In this document: piece after piece, positions 43,993 to 54,162 of the stretch | Layout: every line of letters starts with the position of its first letter | Position numbering within the stretch: position 1 is the stretch's first letter | Assembly (NCBI GenBank): GCA_963716095.1 | Contig: CAVQSV010000015.1 | Span: 124,001 to 188,000, forward strand | Length of the DNA stretch: 64,000 nt | Direction: 5' to 3' | Origin: Sva-07 sp963716095 | GTDB taxonomy: Bacteria > Actinomycetota > Acidimicrobiia > Acidimicrobiales > Ilumatobacteraceae | Notes under the pieces: model-generated | Seen by the model: only the letters and a program-made list of their open reading frames with translations | The model's database searches: none | Told to the model about the DNA's origin: nothing | Made by a program: the position numbers and the translations under genes

Positions 43993-45399
43993 ATGATGAA
44001 TTCACAGCGCCGTTTCCGACGCCTCGCGCTGGCTTGCCTGGTCGGCGCGTCGTCGATCGTGGTGGGGGCCGGTTCGATGCCGGGTTCACCGGCGGACGCT
44101 CAGTCCACATCGCTCGGCGCCGGTGGCGAGTACCACCCGCTCACGCCCACCCGCATCTTCGACTCGCGCAACGGCATCAACGATTCGGCGCCGCTCGGCG
44201 TGAAGCCGACGAACGCTCAGGGCGCCACGTTCGACGTCGACATCCTCGGCCAGCGCGGCATTCCCTCCGATCCCGCAGACGTGCTGGCCGTGGTGGCCAA
44301 CGTCACTGTCGTCGGCGCGAGCCTCGACGGATTCCTCTCCATCTATCCGTCCGGCGCCCGCTGCAGCGATTGCTCGCTCGTCAACTTCACTCCGGGCGAG
44401 GCGGTGCCGAACCTGGCCGTGCTCGGCGTCGGATCCGATGGCGCCTGGACGGTCTCGATCGTCACCCCGGCGGGTGCCGGATCGGCGCACGTCCTGATCG
44501 ACGTGTTCGGGTGGATCTCGACCTCGCAGTACGACGATGCCGCCGACTCCGGCGCCCGGTTCACCGCGATCGCACCAACACGTGTCCTCGACACACGGTC
44601 GACGCCCGTACCTGCCGACTGGACATCGGGACAGCCGATCGGCGGATTCGAACAGCTGACGTTGCCGATCCGAGGCGCCAGAGGCGTGGTGCCGAACTCG
44701 GACAACATCACCGGTGTGATGATCAACCTGACCGCCGCCAACGTTGCACCTGGTAATGCGCCAACGTTCCTGTCGGCCACTCCGACAGCGACTCCCGCCG
44801 GTGCCGAACCCGCTACGTCGGTCACCAACGTCGCCCCCGGTCAGGTCAAGGCGAACACGGCGATCGTGCCGGTCGGCGACGACGGCTCCATCCGGATCTT
44901 CAACCGCTCCGGCGCCACGCACGTGATCGTCGACGTGCTCGGCTATCTCGAGGAAGGGGCCTCCGAGACCTCTCGCTCCGGCCGGGTGATTCCGCTCGAC
45001 TCACCGTTCCGGGTGTTCGACACCCGCCAGCAGGCATTTGCCAGCACCCCGCTCGGTTTCGCATCCAAGGAGGCGTGGAGCTTCAAGGCGTTCGCCGAGT
45101 CGGTCAGCCTCGACGGCGAGCCCGTCGGTGAACAGTCGGCGTTGCTCGGCAACCTCACCGGCACCGGTCTCGAACCGTTGGTCCCCGGCCAGCCGGTCGA
45201 CACCTTCATGACGCTGTATCCCGGCAACGGTTCGCCGCCGAACAGCTCGAACATCAACGTCACCCCGGGCCGTGCGGTGCCGAACATGTCGTTGCTCACC
45301 TACGGTTCCGTCGGCGCCGACCCGTACACGATCTCGGCGTACAACTTCGACGGGACGATCCACTACCTGCTCGACGTGTACGCGATCGTCCTGAAGTAG
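43993..45399 (+). CDS. Secreted protein with three repeated beta domains
   Basis: A 468-residue exported protein. The N-terminal RRFRRLALACLVGASSIVVG stretch is a Sec signal peptide, with likely cleavage after ADA near residue 36. The rest has three repeats of about 140 residues. Each opens with an arginine motif (TPTRIFDSR, APTRVLDTR, SPFRVFDTR) and continues with a hydrophobic strand, a VPN segment such as PGEAVPNLAVLGVGSDG, and an ending like HVLIDVFGW, HVIVDVLGY or YLLDVYAI. Similar repeats occur in actinobacterial surface proteins; no enzyme motif is visible. Two tandem ATGs (43993, 43996) follow a GGGAGG sequence. A structural or adhesive surface role is inferred. Confidence 0.72.
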   Translation: MMNSQRRFRRLALACLVGASSIVVGAGSMPGSPADAQSTSLGAGGEYHPLTPTRIFDSRNGINDSAPLGVKPTNAQGATFDVDILGQRGIPSDPADVLAVVANVTVVGASLDGFLSIYPSGARCSDCSLVNFTPGEAVPNLAVLGVGSDGAWTVSIVTPAGAGSAHVLIDVFGWISTSQYDDAADSGARFTAIAPTRVLDTRSTPVPADWTSGQPIGGFEQLTLPIRGARGVVPNSDNITGVMINLTAANVAPGNAPTFLSATPTATPAGAEPATSVTNVAPGQVKANTAIVPVGDDGSIRIFNRSGATHVIVDVLGYLEEGASETSRSGRVIPLDSPFRVFDTRQQAFASTPLGFASKEAWSFKAFAESVSLDGEPVGEQSALLGNLTGTGLEPLVPGQPVDTFMTLYPGNGSPPNSSNINVTPGRAVPNMSLLTYGSVGADPYTISAYNFDGTIHYLLDVYAIVLK

Positions 45400-45423
45400 A
45401 CCCGCAGAGCGCGGCCACGTCGA

Positions 45424-45429
45424 TACACT
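45424..45429 (+). promoter_or_regulatory. -10 hexamer TACACT, ahcY
   Basis: TACACT lies 82 bases before ATG 45512. Unlike most promoters here it leaves a leader of roughly 75 bases containing two hairpins and a Shine-Dalgarno. Confidence 0.4.
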
Positions 45430-45438
45430 CGTCCGGAC

Positions 45439-45504
45439 CGAATCGCCGGGCTGATTCGATCGGCGCCTGAAGGCCCCTGCCCGGTTCGCAACGAACCACG
45501 GAGG
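45439..45504 (+). promoter_or_regulatory. Structured 5-prime leader of ahcY
   Basis: Two local hairpins: CGAATC (45439-45444) with GATTCG (45453-45458), and GGTTCG (45483-45488) with CGAACC (45492-45497) closing a CAA loop. The second ends two bases before the GGAGG ribosome site at 45500-45504, close enough to affect translation. I could not fit it to the S-adenosylhomocysteine riboswitch core. Confidence 0.4.
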
Positions 45505-45511
45505 CTTTCCC

Positions 45512-46993
<1,482 letters not shown>

Positions 46994-47001
46994 CCGGTCG
47001 C

Positions 47002-47030
47002 GGTTCCCGGTGCCCAGGGCACCGGGAACC
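47002..47030 (+). terminator. Strong hairpin terminator after ahcY
   Basis: Perfect 14-base arms, GGTTCCCGGTGCCC and its complement, around a single A, starting eight bases past the ahcY stop. GAAAA follows instead of a T run, as with other hairpins in this window. Confidence 0.75.
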
Positions 47031-47128
47031 GAAAATCGGTTGGTTCTCCGGTGGGTTCGATCTCTCCGCTCCGCTGCGCCTAATGTGACGCCCGCCACGT
47101 CGTGGCATCGGCGACACAAAGGGGAAGC

Positions 47129-48272
47129 ATGGACAACGAGATCCCGGTGGAGAACGAGGTCCGCGTCGGGCGTGCGCCTGCGCGGCACGTCGACGACGGC
47201 GAGTCACTGCTGGTCGTCGACAACATCAAGACACACTTCGACGTCGCAGCGGGCTCCGTGCGAGCGGTCGATGGCGTCTCGTTCGAGCTCTCTCGTGGGC
47301 GAACGCTCGGTGTGGTGGGCGAGTCGGGCTCGGGCAAGACCGTGTTGTCACGTTCGATCATGGGCCTGAACACCACGTCCAACGCTCACACCACCGGGTC
47401 GGTGATGTACGCCGGTGACGAACTGATCGGCAAGTCGCGCCAAGCAGAAGAAGGCCCTGTGGGGCGCCGAGATGGCGATGGTCTTCCAGGACCCGATGAC
47501 GTCGCTCAACCCCGTGGTCACCATCGGCCGTCAACTCACCGAGCACGTTCGCTACCACCTCGACATGGGCAGGAAAGAAGCCGACGAGGTGGCGATCGCC
47601 CTACTCAAGTCGGTCCACATCCCCGAAGCCGAGAAGCGTCTCGATGTGTACCCGCACCAGATGTCGGGCGGTATGCGCCAGCGTGTGTGCATCGCCATCG
47701 CATTGGCGTGTGGTCCCCGCATGCTGTTTGCCGACGAGCCGACCACCGCGCTCGACGTCACCGTGCAGCACCAGATCCTCAACCTGCTGCGAGAGCAGCA
47801 GAGCGATCGGGCCATGGCGATGATCCTGGTGACCCACGACCTCGGCGTCGTTGCCGGCCGCACCGACGAGATCATGGTGATGTACGCCGGCAAGGCCGTC
47901 GAGAAGGCGCCGACGTCGAAGCTGTTCAGCGAGCTCCGCCACCCCTACACCCAGGGACTGCTCTGGTCGATCCCCAAGGTGACCCAGCCCAAGCACACGC
48001 GACTCAATGCCATCCCGGGTCGCCCGCCGAACCTGATCCAGCCGCCGCCAGGCTGCAAGTTCGCACCCCGCTGCGCCTACGCGCAGGACATCTGCCGCAC
48101 CGAGGAGCCCGAATTGCGTTCGATCGATTCCCCCGACCACGTGTTTGCCTGCCACTTCCCCGTGGGCACGCCTGAAGGCGAGGCGGCATTCCAGGCGAAC
48201 ATCGAAGCAGAGTTCCCGCCGGCGCTCGCCGCTGCGGGCAAGCTCCGCGCGAGTGAAGAGGTGGAAGGCTGA
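47129..48272 (+). CDS. oppD: Oligopeptide/nickel-type ABC importer ATPase (OppD/DppD), frameshifted
   Basis: One of two ATPases of the importer at 47-53 kb. The first frame, from ATG 47129 with an AAAGGGGAAG ribosome site, has Walker A GESGSGKTVLSRSIMGL. After DELIGKS the frame breaks; removing one base between 47435 and 47441 restores KQKKALWGAEMAMVFQDPMTSLNP with the Q loop. The second frame then has the signature MSGGMRQR, Walker B MLFADEPTTALD, and the C-terminal cysteine-rich oligopeptide domain (GCKFAPRCAYAQDIC). Joined length is about 380 residues, slightly longer than usual at the N-terminus. Confidence 0.88.
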
Positions 48273-49342
48273 TGGCCGGCTCGGGCACCGCCCATCTCCG
48301 GCCCGCCGACGAGGTGCTGCTCCAGGTGAGCGATCTCGTCGTCGAGTTCCCTGCGGGCAGGAACCGCACGGTCAAAGCGGTCAGTGGCATCAGCTTCGAC
48401 ATCGCGCCGGGCGAAACACTCGGGCTCGTCGGCGAGTCCGGCTGTGGCAAGTCGACCACCGGTCGCGCGCTGCTGCGACTGCCGAAGCCCACCAGTGGTT
48501 CGGTGGTCCTCGACGGCGAAGACCTCGCGAGCCTCGACGACAAGACGATGCGCCAGCGGCGCACGCAGCTGCAGATGATCTTCCAGGACCCGATTTCGTC
48601 GCTGAACCCTCGGCGCACGATCGGCGACGTGGTGGCCGAGCCGCTCAACGTGTGGGGCCCGAAGAACAAAGACGAGCAGTGGCAGATCGTCGCTCGCATT
48701 CTCGACCAAGTGGGGGTCGATCCTGGGCCGGCGCGTTACAAGCGGCCCCACGAGTTCTCCGGCGGCCAGTGCCAGCGCATCTCGATCGCACGTGCGCTGG
48801 TGATGGAACCGCAGCTGATCATCTGCGATGAGCCGGTGTCAGCGCTCGACGTGTCGATCCAGGCTCAGATTCTCAACCTGCTCGACGATCTCAAGACCGA
48901 GCACGGCCTCACGTTGGTGTTCATCGCACACGACCTCGCGGTCGTGAAGAACATCAGCGACCGGGTCGCCGTGATGTACCTCGGCAAGATGTGCGAGATC
49001 TCCGAAGCCGACGAGTTGTACTCCCGACCGGCCCACCCCTACACCGAGCTGCTGCTGGGGTCGAGTCCGGTACCGGACCCCGACGTCGACGTCGACTCGA
49101 TCCGGGTGATCGAGGGCGAACTCCCGTCACCGATCTCGCCGCCATCGGGCTGCCGTTTCCGTACGCGCTGCCCGCTCGCCGATGAGGTGTGCGCAGCGGA
49201 AGAGCCCCAGATGCGTCGCGTCGGTGAGGACCACTACGTGGCCTGTCACCACCCGCTGATCGAGCCGTGGGACGGCGACCAGACCGCCGCAACCAACGTG
49301 TCCGTCGGCGTGCCTCAGACAGGTGACGCTCCGACTGTGTGA
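48272..49342 (+). CDS. oppF: Oligopeptide/nickel-type ABC importer ATPase (OppF/DppF)
   Basis: A 356-residue ATPase that pairs with the upstream one. Walker A is GESGCGKSTTGRALL, the Q loop is MIFQDPISSLNPRRTI, the signature is FSGGQCQRI, Walker B is LIICDEPVSALDVSIQ, and the switch His is in FIAHDLAVV. The C-terminal domain has SGCRFRTRCPLADEVC, the four-cysteine site seen in the Opp/Dpp ATPases. ATG overlaps the upstream TGA by one base. The solute-binding protein gene follows after 160 bases. Confidence 0.92.
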   Translation: MAGSGTAHLRPADEVLLQVSDLVVEFPAGRNRTVKAVSGISFDIAPGETLGLVGESGCGKSTTGRALLRLPKPTSGSVVLDGEDLASLDDKTMRQRRTQLQMIFQDPISSLNPRRTIGDVVAEPLNVWGPKNKDEQWQIVARILDQVGVDPGPARYKRPHEFSGGQCQRISIARALVMEPQLIICDEPVSALDVSIQAQILNLLDDLKTEHGLTLVFIAHDLAVVKNISDRVAVMYLGKMCEISEADELYSRPAHPYTELLLGSSPVPDPDVDVDSIRVIEGELPSPISPPSGCRFRTRCPLADEVCAAEEPQMRRVGEDHYVACHHPLIEPWDGDQTAATNVSVGVPQTGDAPTV

Positions 49343-49502
49343 CATCGGTCATGTGTGCTAGACAATCGATGTTCTCGCTCGGCAGGAGTCGGCTGGGCGG
49401 GAGGGGGCGTTCGTGGGGTGGATTTCTGCACTGCTGCGTCGGCATCGTGAACGACTCTCGAATCCAATCAACAACCACACAATCCATCCAGATGGGGGAT
49501 CC

Positions 49503-51272
49503 ATGCGACAGCGACGAGTAGTAACAGCACTCGCCATTCCGTTGGTCTTGGCGTTCGTGGCGGCATCGTGCGGGAGCGACGACAGCTCCAGCGACACCGA
49601 CACCGGCGGCGAGACCACCGAGGCACCAGAGGCCACCGACGGCGGTGACGACGGCGACGAGGGCGACGGCGAGACAGAGGCGACCGTTCCCGACGTCGAC
49701 ACCTCGGTCGTCGAAGAGGAAGGCGAAGCCGTCTACGGCGGTACGGTCACGATCGGCCTCGAAGCCGACGCCACGGGCCTGCGTCCCTGGGAGGACAGCT
49801 GCTCGTCGCCGTGTTACACCATCATGCGGTCGATCTACGACCCGCTGTTCGACCAGTCCTCCGAAGGCACCTACGAGCCGTTCCTGGCCGAGAGCATCGA
49901 GTCGAACGAGGACTTCACGGTGTGGACGATGACGCTGCGTCCCGACGTGACGTTCCACAACGACACGCCGCTCACCGCGCAGACCATCGCCGACATGTTC
50001 CCGATCCAGCAGGCAGGTGCCGCTGGTCAGTCCGGCATCACGGGTGCGAGCCTCGCGGCCGTCGCAGCCGTGGACGAGCTGACGGTCGAGTACACGCTGA
50101 GCGCGCCGAACGTGGCCTTCCCCGGAGCGCTCGCAACCGCTCCGATCGGGTTCCCGTTCGACCCCGCAGAGGCGACTGCCGACCCGGTGGGCTACAGCAC
50201 CAACCCGATCGGCACCGGTCCGTTCGTCATGTCCAATCGTGACCAGGACAACGAGACCATCGTCGACCGCAACGAGAACTACTGGTACACCGATGTCGAC
50301 GGCAACCAGTTGCCGTTCCTCGACTCGGTGTCGTTCCGGCCGATCCCCGACGAGGGCACGCGTCTCGACGCGCTGCTGTCGGGCACGACCAGCGCAGCGC
50401 AGTCGTTGCGTCAGGGCACGATCCGCGACGCCCGTGAAGAGTCGGGCATCGAACTGATCGAGTTCCAGGGCAACAGCACCGGTGGTGGCATGTTCAACAC
50501 CGAGGTCCCGCCGTTCGACGACGCTCGCGTTCGTACCGGCCTGATCTACTTGAACAACCAGGAGAACGTCATCGAGGCACTCGGTGGCGCCGGCATCTCC
50601 TTGCCGACGTCGCAGTTCTTCTCGGCCGACAGCCCCTGGTGGACCCAGGAAGCCGAAGACGCCTACAAGAAGTTCGACTTCGAGGCCGGCGTCGCCCTGT
50701 TGCAGGAGTACGTCGATGACCCGGCTCGCTCCGACGGCAAGGCACCCGGCGAGAAGATGGACGTCGAGCTCTCCTGCCCGCCGGACCCCACCCTCATCGC
50801 TGCGATGCAGGTGGCCGAGCAGGTGTGGACCGGTTCCGAACTCGTCAACGTCACGCTGACACAGTTCGACCAGGCGACCCACATCAACAACGCCGTCAGC
50901 GACGTGCACAACGCACACTGCTGGCGCTGGGGCACCGAGAACGACCCGTCGGTGGCCATCAACCCGTTCGTTGCAGCGAAGGCCGAGTCGATCGGCAACT
51001 TCACGAACTTCGACGACCCCGAGATGCAGGCGTGGGCCGCTGAGGCCAGCTCGACTGACGACTTCGAGGCCCGCAAGGAGCTCTACAGCCAGATCATGAC
51101 CAAGATCAACAACGAAGGTCTGACCTGGTACTCCGGTGGTACGGCGGTCATGATCGCCAAGGACCCGAACGTGAAGGGCTTCAACTCGTGGACCTTCCCG
51201 GACGGGCAGCTGGGCTCGGGCATTGCGCCTGAGGCACAGGCCCGTTGGTTCCAGGTCTTCGTCGCCGAGTGA
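49503..51272 (+). CDS. oppA: Extracellular solute-binding lipoprotein, family 5
   Basis: A 589-residue peptide/nickel-type binding protein (SBP_bac_5). The lipobox is VLAFVAASC, so Cys near residue 23 would be lipid-modified and the protein tethered outside the membrane. A 45-residue Asp/Glu/Thr linker follows. The fold is marked by YDPLFDQSSEGTYEPFLAESIE, WTMTLRPDVTFHNDTPLTAQTI and AREESGIELIEFQGNSTGGGMFNTEVPPFDDARVRTGL. ATG 49503 has GGGGGA seven bases upstream. The 160-base gap before it contains no gene and no clear TA-N3-T box; a promoter for high binding-protein expression is likely but not proven. Substrate not predictable. Confidence 0.9.
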   Translation: MRQRRVVTALAIPLVLAFVAASCGSDDSSSDTDTGGETTEAPEATDGGDDGDEGDGETEATVPDVDTSVVEEEGEAVYGGTVTIGLEADATGLRPWEDSCSSPCYTIMRSIYDPLFDQSSEGTYEPFLAESIESNEDFTVWTMTLRPDVTFHNDTPLTAQTIADMFPIQQAGAAGQSGITGASLAAVAAVDELTVEYTLSAPNVAFPGALATAPIGFPFDPAEATADPVGYSTNPIGTGPFVMSNRDQDNETIVDRNENYWYTDVDGNQLPFLDSVSFRPIPDEGTRLDALLSGTTSAAQSLRQGTIRDAREESGIELIEFQGNSTGGGMFNTEVPPFDDARVRTGLIYLNNQENVIEALGGAGISLPTSQFFSADSPWWTQEAEDAYKKFDFEAGVALLQEYVDDPARSDGKAPGEKMDVELSCPPDPTLIAAMQVAEQVWTGSELVNVTLTQFDQATHINNAVSDVHNAHCWRWGTENDPSVAINPFVAAKAESIGNFTNFDDPEMQAWAAEASSTDDFEARKELYSQIMTKINNEGLTWYSGGTAVMIAKDPNVKGFNSWTFPDGQLGSGIAPEAQARWFQVFVAE

Positions 51273-51342
51273 TCCAACGATCACTGACCACTCACTGAAC
51301 ACCCACTGAAGAAACCGACTCCGGGGAGCAGTACCGATCATC

Positions 51343-52290
51343 ATGGCCAAGACCATCGCATTCGTTCTCCTGCGATTGATCGCAACGTTGTTTGCGGTCA
51401 CGTTCTTGACCTTCTTGATGGTCGCGCTGCTCCCCGGAGATCCGGTGGACACCATCCTCGGTACCGGTCCCCGTGCACCGGGGATCGAAGAGCAGATCCG
51501 CGACGACCTGAACCTCGACGATCCGTTCCTCGTCCGCTATTTCACCTGGCTGGGTGACGCCGTCACCGGCGACCTCGGCACCTCCTACGTCACCGACCAG
51601 CCGGTCAGCGACACGATCTCTTCTCGGCTCCCCGTGACGGCACAGATCGCGTTCATGTCGATCTTCATCGCCGTCGTCGTCGCCATTCCGGTGGGCGTCC
51701 TGGGCGCCTACAAACAAGGCAAGTGGGCCGACACCGTGAGTTCGGCAGGCGTGCAGGTCGCGCTGTCGATCCCGAACTTCATCTTCGGCATCTTTCTCAT
51801 CTGGCTCTTCGCGGTGCAGCTGGGCTGGCTACCTGCGTCGAACTGGAACCGTCTCAGCGACGGACTCGCTGACAACCTGAAGACCTCGATCTTGCCGGCG
51901 CTCTCGCTGGCGCTCGCGCAGATGGCGCTGTTCTCGCGCCTCGTGCGTTCCGACATGATGGCCACACTGCGCGAGAACTACATCCTCTCGGCCCGGGCCA
52001 AGGGCCTCAGCGATCGCTACATCCTGTTCCGCCACGCGCTGCGGCCCAGTTCGCTCAGTTTGATGACCATCGTCGGCATCAGCTTCGGCGCCCTGCTCGG
52101 CGGCACGGTCATCATCGAGTCGCTCTTCGCGATCCCCGGACTCGGATTCTCCCTGATCGCTGCCATCAACGGCCGCGACATCCTCGTGATCCAAGGGATC
52201 ACGGTGTTCATTGCGGCGATGTTCGTCATCATCAACACCATCGTCGACCTGCTCTACGCCGTCCTCGACCCGCGCATTCGGAGGAAGTGA
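51343..52290 (+). CDS. oppB: Oligopeptide/nickel-type ABC importer permease (OppB/DppB)
   Basis: A 315-residue inner-membrane permease with six helices. The first helix and following loop (FVLLRLIATLFAVTFLTFLMVALLPGDPV) are the standard OppB start. The EAA loop that contacts the ATPase is ENYILSARAKGLSDRYILFRHALRP. VIIESLFAIPGLGFSLIAAINGRD is the conserved helix 5 region. It lies 70 bases after the binding-protein gene and overlaps a potential upstream GTG of the next permease, so B and C are tightly linked. Confidence 0.93.
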   Translation: MAKTIAFVLLRLIATLFAVTFLTFLMVALLPGDPVDTILGTGPRAPGIEEQIRDDLNLDDPFLVRYFTWLGDAVTGDLGTSYVTDQPVSDTISSRLPVTAQIAFMSIFIAVVVAIPVGVLGAYKQGKWADTVSSAGVQVALSIPNFIFGIFLIWLFAVQLGWLPASNWNRLSDGLADNLKTSILPALSLALAQMALFSRLVRSDMMATLRENYILSARAKGLSDRYILFRHALRPSSLSLMTIVGISFGALLGGTVIIESLFAIPGLGFSLIAAINGRDILVIQGITVFIAAMFVIINTIVDLLYAVLDPRIRRK

Positions 52291-52292
52291 CC

Positions 52293-53315
52293 ATGGCCAC
52301 CAACGAAACCGACATCGAACGCATCATGGACGCGCACGACGCCACGGCGACGATCGCTGGGTCCATCCTGGTGGAGCCGGTCGAGGACTTCACCGTCCCG
52401 CAGGGTGTCAAGCAGAAGCGCAAGTCCGTGTGGGGCATCTTCCGAGAGATGCCGTTCCTCGTGAAGCTCGGCGCCCTGTGGCTGCTGTTCGTGTTGTTCT
52501 CCGCGATCTACGCCCAACTCGATGTCCGCGTGTTCAACGGCTCGTTGCCGCTGGCTGATCCCAACCTGCAGTTGAACGGCTTCAACCCGGCCACGGGCGA
52601 ATTCGGTGACGGTGAGCCGCTCGAGCCGCCCTCGTGGGAGCATCCGCTCGGAACCGATGCGCTCGCACGTGACTCGTTCTCACGTGCGATGCACGGGGCG
52701 TATGTCAGTGTGACGGTTGCCATTGTCTCGGTCGTGTGTGGCGTGATCGTCGGCGGGCTCATCGGTTCGCTCGTCGGCTACGTACGCGGCAAGACCGAGA
52801 CCGCGCTGATGGCGATGATCGACGTGCTGCTGGCGTTCCCTGCACTGGTGCTCTTGCTGGCGCTGATCTCGATCTTCGAAGTGCGCGACCTCTTCGTGAT
52901 CAGCCTGGTGATCGGGTTGCTCTCGATTCCCGCCTACACCCGGGTGTCACGCGCCAACAGCTTGGCGATCTCCAACCGCGAGTTCGTGTTGGCTGCCCAG
53001 GCCATCGGCACGAAACGGTGGACGATCCTGCGGCGCGAGATCATCCCCAACGTGCTGCCCACGCTGCTCGCCTACGCCATGGTGGCAGCAGCTGCGGTCG
53101 TGGTCGTCGAGGGTTCGCTGTCGTTCCTCGGATTGAGCGTGCAGCTCCCGACATCGTCGTGGGGCAACATGATCAACCAGGCGCGACGCGACATCAAGGT
53201 CAACTTCGGACAGATCCTGTACCCCTCGATGATCCTGACGTTGACCGTCCTGGCGTTGAACCAGGTCGGCGACTTCTTCCAGCGTCGCAGCGCCTTCCGG
53301 GGCTCGTCGCTCTGA
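52293..53315 (+). CDS. oppC: Oligopeptide/nickel-type ABC importer permease (OppC/DppC)
   Basis: A 340-residue permease. A 55-residue N-terminal cytoplasmic tail leads to the first helix (LVKLGALWLLFVLFSAIYAQL) and a long loop ending HPLGTDALARDSFSRAMHGAYVS, the OppC hallmark. The EAA loop is NREFVLAAQAIGTKRWTILRREIIPN. I chose ATG 52293 because GGAGGAA is six bases upstream; a GTG at 52287 overlaps the Shine-Dalgarno. The stop is immediately followed by a hairpin shared with the convergent gene. Confidence 0.92.
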   Translation: MATNETDIERIMDAHDATATIAGSILVEPVEDFTVPQGVKQKRKSVWGIFREMPFLVKLGALWLLFVLFSAIYAQLDVRVFNGSLPLADPNLQLNGFNPATGEFGDGEPLEPPSWEHPLGTDALARDSFSRAMHGAYVSVTVAIVSVVCGVIVGGLIGSLVGYVRGKTETALMAMIDVLLAFPALVLLLALISIFEVRDLFVISLVIGLLSIPAYTRVSRANSLAISNREFVLAAQAIGTKRWTILRREIIPNVLPTLLAYAMVAAAAVVVVEGSLSFLGLSVQLPTSSWGNMINQARRDIKVNFGQILYPSMILTLTVLALNQVGDFFQRRSAFRGSSL

Positions 53316-53350
53316 GCGTTACTCTTGGTGTCAGACACCATGCGTAACGC
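53316..53350. terminator. GGTGTC-A-GACACC hairpin between convergent oppC and YczE-like gene
   Basis: A 35-base dyad with outer arm GCGTTAC, two mismatches, and core TGGTGTC-A-GACACCA. It begins right after the oppC stop and contains the minus-strand stop at 53331-53333. Outer and inner arms match the hairpin at 9879, so these two are the closest pair of the family. Confidence 0.68.
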
Positions 53351-53954
53351 TGCGGGGTTCGCTGAGCTGTAGTCGGGGCAGGAAGAACTGCACCAGCGGG
53401 CCGATGCCGAGTGCGAACACCGCGGTGCCGACACCGATCGCCCCGCCGAGGGCGATGCCGATGACGAGCACGGTCATCTCGATCGCGGTCCGTGCGAACC
53501 GGATCGAAGCGCCCCGCTTGGCGAAGCCGGTCATCAAGCCGTCACGTGGTCCGGGACCGAGGCCGGCGCCGATGTAGAGACCCGAGCCGATCGCGATCAC
53601 CACGACGCCCCCGGACATCATTGCCGCGCGCGCCACGAGCATCTCGGGTTCGGGAAGCAGCGGAAGCACGAGGTCGACGACGATGCCGATCTCGATCGCA
53701 TTGAGGATCGTGCCGAGCCCCATCGTCTCACCGAGTGGGATCCACAGCAGCAGGAGTGCGATTCCCGTGATGATCGTCACCTGACCGACCGGGATCCCGG
53801 TCAACTCCGAGACCCCGGTGTGGAACACGTCCCAGGGAGCCGCCCCGAGATGCGCGTCGATCAGCAGTGCGATGCCCACACCGAAGATCGCCAGGCCGAG
53901 CACGCATCTGGCGATGCGCTCGACGGGCCGGTCGGTGGGGACGAAGCGGTGCAC
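53331..53954 (-). CDS. YczE/YitT-like membrane protein
   Basis: A 207-residue membrane protein with five or six helices. LFGVGIALL-type glycine-rich helices and the loop AHLGAAPWDVFHTGVSELTGIPVGQ, with a second half-repeat GAGLGPGPRDGLMTGFAKRG, are the marks of the YczE/COG2364 group, which includes putative transporters near surfactin and antibiotic genes. Function is unknown. The start is GTG 53954, placed by a TAGCGT box six bases upstream. The stop lies in the shared hairpin. Confidence 0.78.
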   Translation of the reverse strand: MHRFVPTDRPVERIARCVLGLAIFGVGIALLIDAHLGAAPWDVFHTGVSELTGIPVGQVTIITGIALLLLWIPLGETMGLGTILNAIEIGIVVDLVLPLLPEPEMLVARAAMMSGGVVVIAIGSGLYIGAGLGPGPRDGLMTGFAKRGASIRFARTAIEMTVLVIGIALGGAIGVGTAVFALGIGPLVQFFLPRLQLSEPRSVTHGV

Positions 53955-53960
53955 CCCGGC

Positions 53961-53966
53961 ACGCTA
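53961..53966 (-). promoter_or_regulatory. -10 hexamer TAGCGT, YczE-like gene
   Basis: TAGCGT on the minus strand ends six bases before GTG 53954. Confidence 0.5.
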
Positions 53967-53978
53967 GTGACGCGCCCA

Positions 53979-54033
53979 CCCCGTTTGCGTTGCAGTTCCG
54001 AGGGGTCGGCGCATCCGAAACGTCACGCGAACG
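53979..54033 (+). repeat. Dispersed intergenic repeat, copy 2
   Basis: A 55 bp element starting CCCCGTTTGCGTTGCAGTTC and ending CGTCACGCGAACG. It differs from copy 3, 17 bases further on, at only three or four positions, and matches the ends of copy 1 at 1037 in opposite orientation. Confidence 0.75.
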
Positions 54034-54050
54034 AGAGCGCCCGATCCACA

Positions 54051-54105
54051 CCCCGTTTGCGTTGCAGTTCCGACGGGGCGGCGCATCCGAAGCGTCACGC
54101 GAACG
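54051..54105 (+). repeat. Dispersed intergenic repeat, copy 3
   Basis: A 55 bp element in direct tandem with copy 2 after a 17-base spacer. The pair fills most of the gap between the divergent YczE-like gene and comF. GTTTGCGT at one end and ACGCGAAC at the other are near-complementary. Confidence 0.75.
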
Positions 54106-54162
54106 ATGCCTGATCCGGACCGGGGAACCCTGTGACACCCCATCGTCATGCTGGAGCCCATG

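Noticed and set aside
45424..45504. SAH riboswitch before ahcY
   Set aside because: Hairpins are present but I could not find the conserved core, so I list it only as a structured leader.
49343..49502. Gene or riboswitch in the gap before the binding-protein gene
   Set aside because: A 30-residue in-frame extension exists but lacks a ribosome site, and no stable conserved fold was apparent.
53979..54105. CRISPR array
   Set aside because: Only two tandem 55 bp copies with a 17 bp spacer, and a third inverted copy 53 kb away; no cas genes.
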